Assembly (NCBI RefSeq): GCF_047495875.1
Contig: NC_092460.1
Coordinates: forward strand, 34,203,054-34,267,053
DNA: 64,000 bases
Source of the DNA: Pithys albifrons albifrons
Taxonomy: Eukaryota > Chordata > Aves > Passeriformes > Thamnophilidae
Direction of reading: 5' to 3'
Part shown: positions 49,839 to 62,826 of the stretch, in pieces
How the letters are laid out: each line of letters starts with the position of its first letter
Numbering within the stretch: the first letter of the stretch is position 1
Position numbers and translations under genes: made by a program
Notes under the pieces: generated by a model
The model's input: only the letters and a program-made list of their open reading frames with translations
Database searches by the model: none
Told to the model about the DNA's origin: nothing

Positions 49839-49953
49839 ACCTACAGCACCTGGCATTTCCCAGGAGGTCTCCCATCCAAGTACTAATCCGGGGCTGACCC
49901 TTCTCAGCTTCCGAGATCTGATGGGATCGGATGTCAGGGAGGCATTCTGTGAC
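49839..49953 (-). pseudogene. 5S rRNA pseudogene
   Basis: On the minus strand, about 115 bases align along the full length of vertebrate 5S rRNA. The 3' half is very well kept: TTAGTACTTGGATGGGAGAC (internal box C) followed by CTCCTGGGAA and GGTGCTGTAGG. The centre keeps GATCTCGGAAGCTGAG (box A region, one change). The first 30 bases are worn and have small deletions, and the 5' GCCTACGGCC is degraded to a remnant. By eye, overall identity is near 80 percent. The lack of a neighbouring 5S repeat unit and of a T-run terminator argues for a dispersed pseudogene or the head of a 5S-derived SINE. It is more similar to 5S than expected of the very old AmnSINE1 family. Confidence 0.9.
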
Positions 49954-51193
49954 AAAACTCATCATTTCCCATTGCATCTGATGGATGAACTTGTACTTTA
50001 TATTCCTAATGCCACACACCACAGTTTGTATATTTGAAGCAAAAGAAGCCCCATTCGAAAGAATCTGAAGGATTTACACTTAATAAAGAATTTTCTCCGG
50101 GCTGAAACAGAGAGAAGGAAGACTGTAACAGGTGTTAGCCATGGTAATGAATGTGCTGCTGCAAGAAATTTAGATACAAAAGTGGAAAAAATGGCATAGA
50201 GCTGACAGCACAGATTGCATCTCATCAAACATTCATAGTCTCTCTTCTTGCTGGGACTACAGGAGTAAGTGACTCTGGACACTCCAGGATGCACAGGAAA
50301 GCACACAGGTCTGCAGGATGCAGCTGACCTAAAATTCCCATGAGGCACCACAGCAGCATCCACGAGCAAAGATTTTTCTGTTTTCAGCTGAAACTGCAAA
50401 GTCAAAATTATCCTACACAAATTTCTCAGAATTCAGCTTTCCAAACCCAGTTTTAAAGGGAACTTTCATAGCCAACTTTAATGATAACAACATCAGAGAA
50501 AAACTGCATCACAAGAGCAATCTTCCTGGCCTTCAAATATTTTGGTAACATACCTCTGACCATCAGACATATTCCCTACCAAAACCAAGCATCGGTATAT
50601 ACTGTAGGGGAATTTCATTGCTCCTGAAACAGTACGATGTATTGTACTGCTGGGTTGGAATCTCAGATTGAATGATTTTAGCTTTCAGATCAGCAGCTAG
50701 AACAGAACTACAGATGGGTTAATGCGATTTAGGTGAGGCCACGTTGCTGGTTTTCAAACATTAAAACCCCACAGAGTCACAGAAGACCAATGGTGGTGTT
50801 GCCTGAGAAGGGACAGGCAGAAAGATGCAGCAGCTTTCCAAGAAGCAAAAACAAGAATTACATCGTGGGAAATAAGACCTGAAAAGGAAAATAAGTTAGA
50901 AAATAAAGTAGATATTAATGTTATTCTACTACTGGCATCAGGTTAGCCACCATAAAGGAAAGCAGTGAGTGATATATTCATGCAGCTGGTTTATCATCTC
51001 ACAGTGATACTTTCAAATTCAGACCATCCTTATGTGTCAACAAGTTATGTACCAAATATTAAAGGCAGTAATTAATTCATTACCATTCTTGGTAAAATTT
51101 GTCACCATTTTTGTACCAAAAGATTATCCACACAAGGAAACAATAATTCGGCTCCCTACTGGTCTGTAAGATTACAATCACAGCTCTTCAGTG

Positions 51194-51240
51194 GTCTCTG
51201 TGAGTCTCTTCCAACTCAGGATACTCTATGATTCTATGAT
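51194..51240 (+). mobile_element. CR1 3'-tail remnant
   Basis: ggtctctgtgagtctcttcc, followed by aactcaggatactctatgattctatgat, is a CR1 3' end with two copies of the ATTCTATG-type terminal repeat. Nothing upstream is recognisably CR1, so it was severely truncated at insertion. Confidence 0.8.
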
Positions 51241-52737
51241 TTTTCACTTTCCAAGTAGCTAATTGATTTTTTAATCTAGAATCTATTAACTTCTCAATTT
51301 TAATTTAGTTCCTCTTGCCAAAATCACGTATTGAAAAAAATAAATATATTCCTTCAAGTTTTAGCTCTGCAAAAACCCCCAGCATTTTGTCTTACAAAAC
51401 CAGCAATTTTAGCAAACACAACTGAAATGCATAAATTAAACACAAAACAAGCATACAGCCTTCCACATTCTCTCTTCTATATGTATGTCTGTGTCCACTC
51501 TCCTCTCTTCTAGGACAAGTTTTAAGTGACAACTCTGCACTAAAATCAGATGTTAAACTCCAACTAACCACCAATAATATCAGCTGCATGTTAAGGCTTT
51601 CAGCAGCAATTTTACACAGCATAACAAATGACAAAAACAATTTGCCTCCAAAGATCTGACCTATCCATGTTAACTATCATATTTCTTCCAAATGAAACAT
51701 ATAAATAACCCATCAGAACAATAAAATTCCTCAAAACTGAGTTCTGAAAGGAAAAGAAAAAGTGTGGCAAATCTAGGCCTTTAAAAATATGAAAACAAAA
51801 GTCATTTGAAGAATTTAGACTTGAAGTCTCAAGTAAGTAGTATACTTTATTGTAATTCTCTGTCAGGACTTCTTTTTAAAAAGAAATGCATAATTTATCT
51901 TGCCAAGAAGTATATTAGTAACTGGGAATATAATCACATGTAGGATAGGAGTAAAACAAACTACAGGTAAACAATAAAAAATAATGTATACTGTAATGTG
52001 GTAGGAATTTTTCTATGCAAAAGCTTTTCAAAGAAATCTTCCCATAGCAAGAGAAACACTCCATGGTTACTTAAAAAAAAAAGAAAAAGAAAAGAAAAAA
52101 GAAGACATAACATATGTTTGGAACTTTACAGAATTTCTGTATGCTGGAATTTGAAAGTTCTAGAGCGTATCACTGAATTTTTCATATTTAATGTTTTCCA
52201 TTGGAAAAACCTTTGGGTTTAGTATTCATCCAAACCGAGAAGTAGTAAATCATGTTTTCATTGCAATACCTAAATAAATAAGAGGATTTTATTGAATGCA
52301 GAACAGTAAATGTGATTTTATGAAGTTACATTCACTACAGTGTTATCTCTGTCAGGTTTGACATCGTGACTGGAAAGACTGTGCTTATTTCTGTGATGGC
52401 CATTTTCGTACTCTGCTTGAATAAATCCATCTGGGTGAAACACCAATCTTAGTACAGTTTCAAAAGTGGAATAAAACTAAATTAGTTCACCAATTTCTGT
52501 CATGAGAAAAACCTATTTTCATACGAGCACTACGTCTGGATCCTTATTGAGCCGTGATATGTAAATTCTTAGTGTGGAGAGACAAGTGAAGGAAAAACAT
52601 CTCCCATCTATCCAGCTCACATATCCTGTATTCTGAACTCACTAAGAGAAAATACCTGAATAATACTATGGCATCAATCCAAGCCATTCACTATCACTAG
52701 CTAGGGCTTTACAGAAGAGTACAACTCTGCCCAGATT

Positions 52738-52774
52738 AAAAAAAATTAAAAAATTTTAAAAAAATTTAAAAAAA
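52738..52774. repeat. A-rich low-complexity patch with AATTT cores
   Basis: A-runs alternate with TTAA, AATTTT and AATTTAAA, giving several short palindromes. Low-complexity DNA, no function inferred. Confidence 0.8.
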
Positions 52775-53303
52775 GCCAAGTCATCAGTGCTGGACTGTGT
52801 AAGTACCTGACGGTGGTATCGCACACAGATCCAGTCAAAGGGGACCTTTCCGTGGCTCTGATTATCTCCTTAACACAAATACTGCAGGACTGCACTGCTA
52901 CTTTGCATCAGTGGAAGTTTACATTATCATTCTGGTGGTATTTGCTTATCATAAACATGTTTTCTTCAGTTACACCACTCAGGCTCTATTTTCCCCTGAA
53001 CATGAGTTTTTGGCATAGGACAAAAGAAACACAGCAGTGAGCTTCAAGTGCACATACCAAACTTTCTCATGACAACAGTGGCAGGATCAGCAACAGAAGC
53101 AGCAGGTTTCATTTGCAAACCAAGACAGTCAGATAAGCCTGTTATGGAAGAGGGAATTTCACTGTAAATCGTTTACTGGAGTTATATTTCAGCTCACAAC
53201 TACTGCTTAGTGAGCAGGGGTTTGTTTGTTTGTTTTTGGTTGGTTTTTTTTTTTTTGGAAGGAGTTATTCAAAAGCAAGTATTTGAAGATGAAGATGCCA
53301 TCT

Positions 53304-53500
53304 TAGAATCATAGAATCATAGAATCGATTGGGTTGGAAAAGACCTCCAAGATCATCAAGTCCAACCCTTGGTCCAACTCTAGTTCATTTACTAGATCAT
53401 GGCACTCGGCGCCACGTCCAATCTGTGTTTAAAAATCTCTAGGGATGGTGAATCCACCACCTCTCTGGGCAGCCCATTCCAATGCCTGATTACTCTCTCT
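53304..53500 (-). mobile_element. CR1 LINE, 5'-truncated, least diverged copy in the window
   Basis: Read on the minus strand, the ORF2 C-terminus is open from about 53490 down to a TAG stop at 53394-53392, with [20 protein letters not shown]. The 3' UTR then runs to 53304 and ends in the terminal ATTCTATG repeats (plus strand: aatcatagaatcatagaatc). Its clean frame and three near-perfect terminal repeats indicate a younger insertion than the copies at 2975-5125. It is still far too short to be active. Confidence 0.93.
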
Positions 53501-55312
53501 TGTGCTGGGGAGCAGTGTCCTAGCAAAACCTCACACGCTCACATGCAATATGCAAAGAAAAGGGAAAACACATGCCATTCCTGACAGCTGGATTCAAAAA
53601 GTGTATGGCTGAATCAAGCCCAAACTCCGTAGTTTAAAATAAGTTTAATCACCAGCAATTTCTCTTTAGTGGTCATAATTTCTAATAAGACACTAACCAG
53701 ATCCCCTCCAGTAGTTCCTCTCCACTGAGCTTGCTACAAAATGCAGCACTGTAGCCTCTTTTGCTCAGTGTCCTTTCCACTTTACAGCTCTCTCCAGCAG
53801 CCTGAATTACTCAAATATATATCTTGATTGGCCTCCTACTTTTCTGGTGATGCAGCTCCTAGTAAGTCCAGTATGGAATTCTTGTTCTCATCACTCAGTC
53901 AAATGAAAAAATAAAAGTCTGAAAACAGAATTTCCCTTGTAAGCCATTTTTTTCTGAAGGAAAACAGTGACTAAAATAAAAAATAAAAAAAAAAAAAGAA
54001 AAGAAATCAAAGAGCATAGTCAAGGAAGAGCCTTTTGTCAGGAATACATTTTTGGGGCTTTTTCTAGGTAGTTGGGCATCACAGGTGGCTTCAGCAAATA
54101 CTTTGGAAGCAAAACTATTTATTGTGAAGAGTAACAGATTTAGCTTTGGGGTTTAGGTTGATTTTTTTTTCTTTTTTAATCTTTTCTTAAATGAAGAATA
54201 CTTATCCTTCTTACTCATATAATTTGGATTAGAATGCCTAAACATTTTGGCACTTCAGATATTCTTCATATGGTTTCAAACAACTCAAACAAGAATGTGT
54301 GAGATTTGTAGCCTTAGACCACATCCTCATGCAACAGAATTAGCTTCAAGCGATTTTCGGGATCTCTGCCTCTCACAAAATAACATCAGTAATACTACAA
54401 ATAGGAAAATAATACTTGTCTCTGTCACTGTGTTTATATATATATGTACACACAATTATATATATCACTCACATACATGTATATACACAGGTCTCTTGCA
54501 TATTCTTCCCTGAGATGTTCACAAACTTCAGAAGCTGATTTGCATTTGAAAGATTTATTAAAGTAGGCTTAATCACAGTGATCTAGAGCTCACCTGAACA
54601 GCACTTAAATAGGCAAATTGAAATTTCATTCTTAAAGCATTTCAGCACAACCTCAAAAGGTCTCACGAAAGATTCTTCTACGGGTCTCAAAGTCTTTCTT
54701 TCAAAAGAACCTGAGCATGTAATACAGGCAGGCTTTGCAGTATGTAAAGTCACTTATTAGTGCAAATGTTAATTCTGTTTCCATACTTACAGCATAATAA
54801 AAAAGGTGGATATATTTTGGTGACATGCCACATAATCATAAGAATTGTCTTTTTAATACAATTCTGGTCACATAGAAACATTTCTCACACAAAATACTGA
54901 AATTGTATATACTCTTCTTTCTCCTGATTTCATCCCATCCTTACATTAAAAGATGTAATATTTAGCTTAATGAAAATATAGATTCATGTTCCAAGATGCA
55001 GAATTTTCAGTGTCTCATCAATGAAAATGCAACCACTTCTAGAGAGGAATCCAGGAGCTGATCAACAGCACACAACACTGTTACAGCACAGTTCAAGAAA
55101 TTAACACATTAGATATAATTTAAAAATATTTCCAACTGACTGAAGAGACTTTATGTCCTCATCTCTAAAAAATACAAGAAGCTTTAAAGTAAGTATCCTG
55201 AGGAAGATAAAATATAGCTTACTTTATCATACATGGTTCTGTGCCAGCAACTCTACATGGCCTCTGTTTAGCCTACAACAGCATTTACATGAACCTAAAA
55301 ATTCTAGTCCAC

Positions 55313-55388
55313 ATTCTGCCCTTGAATATGTACAAGCAGCTCCCAATGAAGTCAATGGCAACTGTGTCTGTACAGCTGAGGGCAGAAT
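55313..55388. repeat. palindromic ancient repeat (MITE-like)
   Basis: The 76-bp element starts ATTCTGCCCT and ends AGGGCAGAAT, exact reverse complements. The centre CAATGAAGTCAATGG is itself nearly palindromic, and inner words (tgtacaagc / tctgtacagct) partly pair. This is the layout of a widespread amniote repeat that folds into a hairpin. It is compact and looks like a near-complete copy. Confidence 0.6.
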
Positions 55389-58212
55389 TCAACCATGTTA
55401 TCATCACCAGAGAGATGAAGTCAGCTCTTGTGTAAACTCAGTGAGTCTTGGAAACACCCGAGAAAGTGTTCCTCCCCAGAAAGAGAGAGACTCCTCTACA
55501 AAAAGTGCAAAACTCACATTTTAGTAATTTCAGTGGTGCTTCTGCAAGAGAGAAGAATCGAAGTGAAGGTGCTACACTCACGCAGTTGACATTCAGAAAG
55601 TATAATATGCAGTGCTGGGCCTTATATATGAGCACATATATGTGTGTATGTATGGGTGTATTTTTCTGAGTGGGAGAGGCTTTATGGCAGATGTAGCCAA
55701 AGTCTCACTCAGCTCTGGAATTACTGACACCAGACCCTGTACACTCACAAGCACTAGTTACTGTAGACAATATTAAAATGTGCAGTTTGTGAAAAGAGCA
55801 GCTTTTTCCTCCTTTCATTTAAAATACTAATTAAGAGCTAAAGCTTTCTTCTGACTTCTCTTTCTCATTGTACTTGTTTATTTTTTCCTGTACTTATTTA
55901 TTTACTTGGATGGTAACCTCTTACCACTCATCCAAGAACAAATAAAAAAGGCAGGGCAAATTAGGTACAGAAAACAGATGTCATGATACACTTATGTGAG
56001 GGTATTTTAGCCCAGAGGAGAATGTTAAGCTTTATGTGGTGAAGACAAGATGCACATCTGTCTCCATCCCTGATTACCAGCCCATACCTCCCCACCTTCA
56101 AAGCACCGGGCCACAGGCTCTCCCTCTCCGGGAAGCCACACACAACTCTGCAGCCAAGAATGGGATCCCCCAGGAAAGCCTCACATTCACCAACACAGAC
56201 CTCCACAGCTGGGGCTCTGCTCAGTGCCTGTCAGGCAGGAAGGGCATGCATGGCCTGTGTCTGCCCAGTGACCTCAAGTGTCAACTACTACCCTGCAAAG
56301 CACCTTTCTCCTGCAGAGTGGTACTGCTGCAGGCAGACACTTTGGCATTCTTTCCAGTACTGTTGAGATATTTGGACACTACAGCACCAGATGTCATAGG
56401 TACTACTAAACACTGCTGCAGTTTGTAAATTCTGAGTAAGTCTAGGATCACCATGTTATTTCTCTTAAAATACAAACCATAGGTCACCGTATGATGGCGT
56501 GTGATGAGCAGTTACTGAATGGCACTGAAGCTTCACTCAAGTCTGCAGAATTAATATGATTTTAATATGATTTTGAAATTATTTAAGCTGACTATGGGTT
56601 TGGGCTTTTTTAATTTCAATTATTAGAAAATGATGTTGAAGTTGTCAGCATGATGATAACTAATGATGATATAATCTACTTCTTAGAATTCACTAAATGA
56701 TGGCCTGTTGTCTGTATATTAACACGACAATATAGAAGTAACACGTCTTTGGAGAATACTGCAATTTTTGAATGAATTTTAAAGGTTCTCCACTGACACC
56801 AAATAATGAGTATATTTATTTGTGTCAGCAGATTCTTGGAGTACTATTAGAAGGCATGTTCTGATATCCAACATCAGTGATGCATTTCTCTGATGTTTGA
56901 TCCCCACTGTAAAGTTCTAGTAGCTCGACAAAAACAAATTTTAGATAACTGCAAAACGTGACATTGGGCTCAGAATTTTGCTGCACTGTATTTTAAACAG
57001 TGTTCATGGAGGGGTCCTTGCAGTTACTTAAACAAGGCACAGATTTTCAAGTCCTCTCTATTCCTATGAGCTCCCACTGAGACATCAGACTGCTTACTTG
57101 GGGTGCTGAAATCTCCACACGTGAAAACCTTGTTTTCAAATGTAGCTTCACTGCAGCTGCCAGATTTGTTCCAAAGATACCAAACCTCAGAACTGCAAGT
57201 ATCAGCCAACGTGAGCTGAACGTCTTCAATTTGTAATTGAATTGCACACGCTGACAAGATTCCTATGTCATCAGCATATAAATGTTGTACCAATTTATCT
57301 GTACTGATATAGTTAAAGCTACATAGATCCATTCTACTATATCCACTCTTCTATTTCTCCCTTCCATAGAAGTACAGACATGGCTTTCTTCACATAACCA
57401 TCTTCAAACCAGCATAATTTCTGCAAGCACTAGATGCATATCCCCCCACAGTGCTATAGATACAAGTGTCCCCAGCCCAGAAAAATGGCACTCTCCTCAG
57501 GACTCATCACCTAACCCCACCAGTGAGATGCTGCATCCCCATCCACAACACTACACAGTATCAAATGCACATATGCTTTCAGCATGTCAGAAGACAAGGT
57601 TGTGTATGGCTAAGGAGTCAGAGGGAATTTGTACCTGGGCCATTCCAGTGCCTTCCCCTCTAGTTCTTTTTTGAAAAGAGGCAGTTTCTCTTCGGTTACT
57701 TAATGACATCTTCTTCTGGATTTAAGACCAGTGGTGTTCTCCTACCATGCCCCTCTAGTTATTTCTTGAAACAGGGACACGTGTTTCCAGTAAGAGCAAA
57801 CCAAGAGGCACATGTGAGCCCAGCGCAGACCTGTCCACTTCCCATTTTGGTGCAAATTCTGCACAGCTATTCTGGGACTACCAGCAGAAAAGTATCAAAC
57901 ACTCAGGGGAAAGCCCTGTCACTTTTCTTATTCTGGCAAAAAAAGTAATGATGATGTGTCTTCTTAGACACAGTACTGGGCAGGAGGGTGTTCTTTATTT
58001 TAAGTAAAGGCAGGAAATGAGTAATAGATTTCCTCTGTAGTCAAACTGGGGCTTGAGGCTAGTTGGTTGAGTGAGTTTTAGCCTCTCAGTATTTCAACTT
58101 TGTGCTAAATGGGGAACAGCAAAAAACCTTACTACTTTCATCAGTTTTGGACATTTCAAGTTCAAAAATATTAATTGCCTGTGAGCCTCACCCTGTACTT
58201 CTGTAAGGAATA

Positions 58213-58275
58213 CTCTGATCTCATCAGCTGGGAAACTGAGGCAAAGAGAAGTCTACAGGGACACATGGGGAGGAT
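58213..58275 (-). repeat. possible MIR-like SINE remnant
   Basis: ctgatctcatcagctgggaa, followed by actgaggcaaagagaagtc, matches the reverse complement of the MIR body around 'gatgaggaaactgaggcacagagagg'. It is short and could be coincidental. Confidence 0.35.
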
Positions 58276-58416
58276 GGGAAGCCACTGCTTCCCCATGCAG
58301 CACTAACTCATTTTCCATATTGTTTTCCACTACTATTAAAATGAGGCCTGTTCCCCCAGTAGTAGAAATATATATAAGCAATTGCATAATATGCATATAA
58401 AATAATCATGTATATC

Positions 58417-58440
58417 ATATATATATATATATATATATAT
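58417..58440. repeat. (AT)12 microsatellite
   Basis: Twelve perfect AT units, preceded by an imperfect ATGTATATC stretch. Confidence 0.95.
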
Positions 58441-61400
58441 AGCTGTATAGCTCTTTGTTTGGAACACATCCAGATGCCCTTGTGATAAAATCCCCATACA
58501 GCCACCTGTGCCTTGTTTACACTTGGCCTCCTCCTACCATTACTCCCACTGATGAAGCTCCACAACTGTTAATAAAGTTTTTGTGGGGGAAGATGCTTTT
58601 GCAGGAATAGAAAAAGCTCACAGCACCAGCTCATGTGTAAGACTCCTTTTTACCTGCACAAGAGCAGCCCAGTTTCTGTGTGTGTTTAATCTTCCTGCAA
58701 TATTGACAACAATGGCCTTTTGCCTAGCAGGGCTGAAGAGACACACCAGCCAACTTCTCTGAGTAGAAAATCAAGCAAAAGGAAAGAATTAAAGCTAAAG
58801 AAGTCATCAATGAAAACATACCACACAACATAATAATTAACACACTAGGGAGAATTAGATGAACAGGAGAATGAATTTGGAAATAAATCTGGGGGAATAA
58901 AGGAAATTGTTGCCATTTCAGAGGAATTTGAAATGTTTGCTGAACTAGTATTTTAATTCTCTTTGGGCAATAACTGCTCAAAACAAAAATGTAATAAAAT
59001 TCTACATTAGTACAACAATTAATTTTGACACTATGGATTTTCTACTCTGACTCTATTTAAACTGGTACACACTCCCTGAGATGACAGTCTCTTTACACTG
59101 GAAGGTCGCTCTGAAGGCTGTGCAGTTCCTGCCCTACACTTCTGTCTTTTTTGGGCTCTCACTGCTTATCTCCATGCTTTTGTTGACTACACCACACTTA
59201 CACTTTAGACAATGACACTAAGTAGTTATTACTGACATGTTATTTATTTCCAATTTTGCCATTTAAAAAAAAAAAAGAAATATACTTTTCTCCTGAAGTT
59301 ATGCAAAATACAGAACTTGGGAAACATATTAGGCTGATTAATATTTTGATTGACTTCCTCTCAGAAAAGCAGTCTCACTTTCAAACCTTTACAGTCAAGG
59401 TGGTGCTCCCATTTTCTACCCTCATTCTGTTTTATTCTTCTCTGTTTGAACAACCAACTTTGGTCTGGGGGGAATGGATTTGTCCCATCTTCTTCAGAAG
59501 GCAAATTCATGCTGGAGAATAGAGCTACAGTGTTCCCATTGGATATTCTTACCTGTCACTGACATCCCTTTCCTCAAAACTTTAACACACTTCCAGTATT
59601 TCTACTAAACACATATCACCAACTTTGGCCTTCTTCCCATCACCAAGAAACCCCCACAAAGTCTCTGAACTAACCTAAGTCTCCAGTTGACTTACAAGTT
59701 TCCAACTTAACCTCTTGCTGCTGCTCTCCCCAAACCCTGGCTTACTCCCAGAACGCCAAATGACATGGTGAGCACCTGAAGGTCAGGGGAGATGATGGGC
59801 TCCAACTACCCTTGTTGGTTCCCATATAGTGCTCTTGGTTCCCACCTTTTGTAGCCATTTTAGGAGGTGAAAATGAAGAGAAATTACTTAAAGTTCTCAG
59901 TCTTTTTAAAGAAGATACTTAAGACTTTAAATAAGAAAATGTAGGCATGGACACCATCTCCCACTCACAGCAATGCTGACCATGAGCACGCCCATGGTGC
60001 AGGGCACAGTGTCACAACAAAGCAGTTACATGGCTTCTGGTGGCAAAAGGCACGAGAGGGGGACAAGACAACCAAGAACAAAAGCACACCTACCCTCATA
60101 GCTATTTCTTACTATCTCTGCTGGGTTTTAGAGATATTATTCCGCTGGCCATGCCCTGGCTTGCATCAGCTTACTTCAGTTTTGACTTCAGTGAATCCTG
60201 TTGCTCTAGGTTGGTTCAGAAGTGAAGCTGCCAACCTGCCAACTCCTATGGTACTTCAAAGAGATACTCTTTTTCCAAGATGACGAACTAAACCAGACAT
60301 CTCCTTTTTTTTTTTCTGCATTTTTATGTATAAATCAAATTTATAAATGTTTGTATCATATTTGCGCCCAAGGTTTCTTAATTTCTTATACCTGAAGGAA
60401 AATTACTTCTAATATGCAAACTTAAGCTCTGCTTCAAGCTGCCACAAACTTTTCATAAACCAAAATTAATACTGTTTTTACTTCAGTTATCATTGTTACT
60501 ATCTAAAATTGACAGCTCAAACTAACTCAATAATGACATATAAAAAAAGCAGAAATTTCAGATTTTGAAGTTAAATAACAGAGATGGAGAGCTCAACTTA
60601 ATGAAGACATTCAAATGCAAAAATAATGTGTGTGGTATAAAAAAACAGTTTATAAGAACAAGAACTTATGATATGGAGACCATGACCAGGCTCACAACCA
60701 TTTATATGCTTTGTGCTGTCTGAGCAAGAACAGAACCATAGAATAAGCTGTGAAGTATCTGAAACAACTCCCAATTTCACTAAGTAACAAAGTACCCACT
60801 GACTCACCAACATGGGATGAAGACTGTGACCCAGTATGCCATTTTACAACGACAGACCAACATTGCAGCACTGACCTAATGTTGTTAGTAGGTTCCAGTA
60901 AGAGCACTGAAATGGTGTTCCCTGCACAGGTAACTTCAGTGTGGCTTCCCTGTAGCTTCAGTGTAGTTGGGCCATGGACATTCCAATCAATAACCACCTC
61001 CCTCTCTGTACACACCACTGTGGGGAAAGAGAGAGATTGTGTAGGGGAGTGAGAGTAAGAATCATTTTAATTTTCCCTCATGTTTTTTTCTTGTAAAAAA
61101 AACTTGCATAACCTTTTCTCTACTTCAAAGAGCTCCTTTGAAAATCCACATCTAAAAGCCATCTAAAAAGAAAAGTTAGAAATCACCAATGAAGCAGAAA
61201 TCCTTCGTCTCACCACCATGTTGGTGCCATTTCCCTATTTGTTTTGCTGACCCAGGTTTTTTGTCTTTTTCTCCTTCCCCCTTCTCACACCACAAGTGCT
61301 TGACTGAGACTGCTAGTCAAACACATCCTCCAGGCTCCCAGTGTTGTTCTAGAAAAGGATGAACAACTGAAAGAGATCAGCAAAACCCAGGTCAGGGGTT

Positions 61401-62776
61401 CTGGGAGGGCCAGCAACAGGTGTATCTCATTTTAACTGATTAATTTTGAGTTTTCTTTTTTATTTTTTTAATGAGATTGAGGAACTGATAGAAAGAATTT
61501 TCAGTTTTCAGTAGTCTTGTCTACTAGCTAACACTCAAGGTGGGAACCAGGCGCACACCATTGCAATGTCTAAAGAAAAATCACTCAAAAAATCCTTTTA
61601 AGGGTGAATTCCCTCCTGGGGCTAAAGACCAGCCTCTGTGATTTCTTAACACAAGTGTACCAAGATTGACTCTCTTTCTTGAGTCCTTGGATTCTGGAGC
61701 CACCTGATTGCATAGAAATATCAGTTTCCATTAAAAGAAAAAAAAATTGACGATGACCTGTAAGTGAAGGATTATGCCTGTAACATTCACATGAAATTTA
61801 TGGAATACAGGTCTCATGCTGCCCCTTTAGAAGTACAATGACCTGGAAGTTGATGCATTATTAAGGTCTTGTTTTTCAAAAGTACTTTATTAAGTTCTGC
61901 TAACTTTTACATTGTTATGTTTTCCTTTTTTCTCAGGTTAGCTAAAAAATTGTAAGCAGTCAGAAACATCAGTAATTCCTGTAAATAGCCATCCTATCCT
62001 CCTTCCCAAATTTAGAAATATATGGCATTTCTCAGGAATATGGAGAAATAAAACATTCACTAAAGGTGGAGTGTCCTATTTTTGCCTTTTTAGTCAGGTT
62101 TTTTTTTTCCTCTCAACTCCCCTTTTCATTCTCATATCCCTAATCCTTATTTCCTCACTCCTATTTTTACTCTGGGGAATAGCTATCACCATTACTCATA
62201 TTGTCCAACTCTTTCCAGTTTTCCCTCATTTTCAGTTCATTCATACCTTGCTTCCTTTCACTTTAAGCTCCTTCTTCTTCTCAGCTTTTCCCTAGTAAAA
62301 CTGCCTCAGAGCAGCACACTTCTCCAGCTCTATTTAAGTCCCACTTCAATGATCATAAAAGGGCATAAACATATAGCTGAGAAAAAAAAGACTGTTACAG
62401 CTGATAAAAAAAGATCAGATGATTAATTTATGTATAAAATAAGACCAGACTCAGTTGGCAGTCTGATGTAAAAGAAGAAACAAACAATTCTAGAGATGTA
62501 TAAAGGCTATTTCTACTTAAAGTATTTAAATTTTTGCATTTCCACAAGCTTTGCTTAAATATTCTTAAGCACACCCTCGGTGAGGTTCCAAAGTATTCAC
62601 AATCCTAAACTCAAAAGAAAGCCTTCATTTTTGGTTCTGTAAAATAACTTTTGTTTGACAGAAACAAAAGATCTTCCCCTCATCTAAAAAAAAAAATCTC
62701 TTTTCCAAAATGTTTTTATTTGATGTGAAGTAACTGTAATCCTCAAACCAATCAGCAAATTGAAAAATTTCCTTTT

Positions 62777-62826
62777 GTGTAAAGTGTTCTGGATCCCTTT
62801 GGGATGAAGAGCACTATATCAACCCT
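62777..62826 (+). repeat. ancient SINE/LINE 3'-tail remnant
   Basis: gtgtaaagtgttctggatcc, followed by ctttgggatgaagagcactatatcaa, matches the same tail pattern as 12109-12176 (a 'taaagtgctctgga' core followed by 'gatgaagggcgctatataa'). The head is not recognisable. Confidence 0.5.

Larger units (their letters stand above)
45824..53303. other. unassigned AT-rich non-coding DNA around the 5S pseudogene
   Basis: The part from 46180 to 47220 is especially AT-rich. No protein gene was recognised. It contains the 40-bp duplication, the 5S pseudogene, a CR1 tail, a compact block at 48270-48550 rich in homeodomain-type cores (GCTAATTAAC at 48385-48394), and an A/T homopolymer patch at 52738-52774. 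Confidence 0.5.

Noticed and set aside
49629..49955. 108-codon minus-strand frame over the 5S region
   Set aside because: It reads through the 5S rRNA pseudogene and so cannot be a conserved protein.
49998..50420. 140-codon minus-strand frame, the longest outside mobile elements and simple repeats
   Set aside because: Low-complexity hydrophobic and Cys-rich mix without a domain. A chance frame is likely in 64 kb.
53221..53256. TTTG/TTGG-rich run resembling a reverse CAAA/CCAA microsatellite
   Set aside because: Too irregular and short to report as a defined repeat; low-complexity DNA.
56036..56428. 130-codon plus-strand frame in a GC-richer stretch
   Set aside because: No domain recognised and no clear splice acceptor or donor pair; retained as non-coding.
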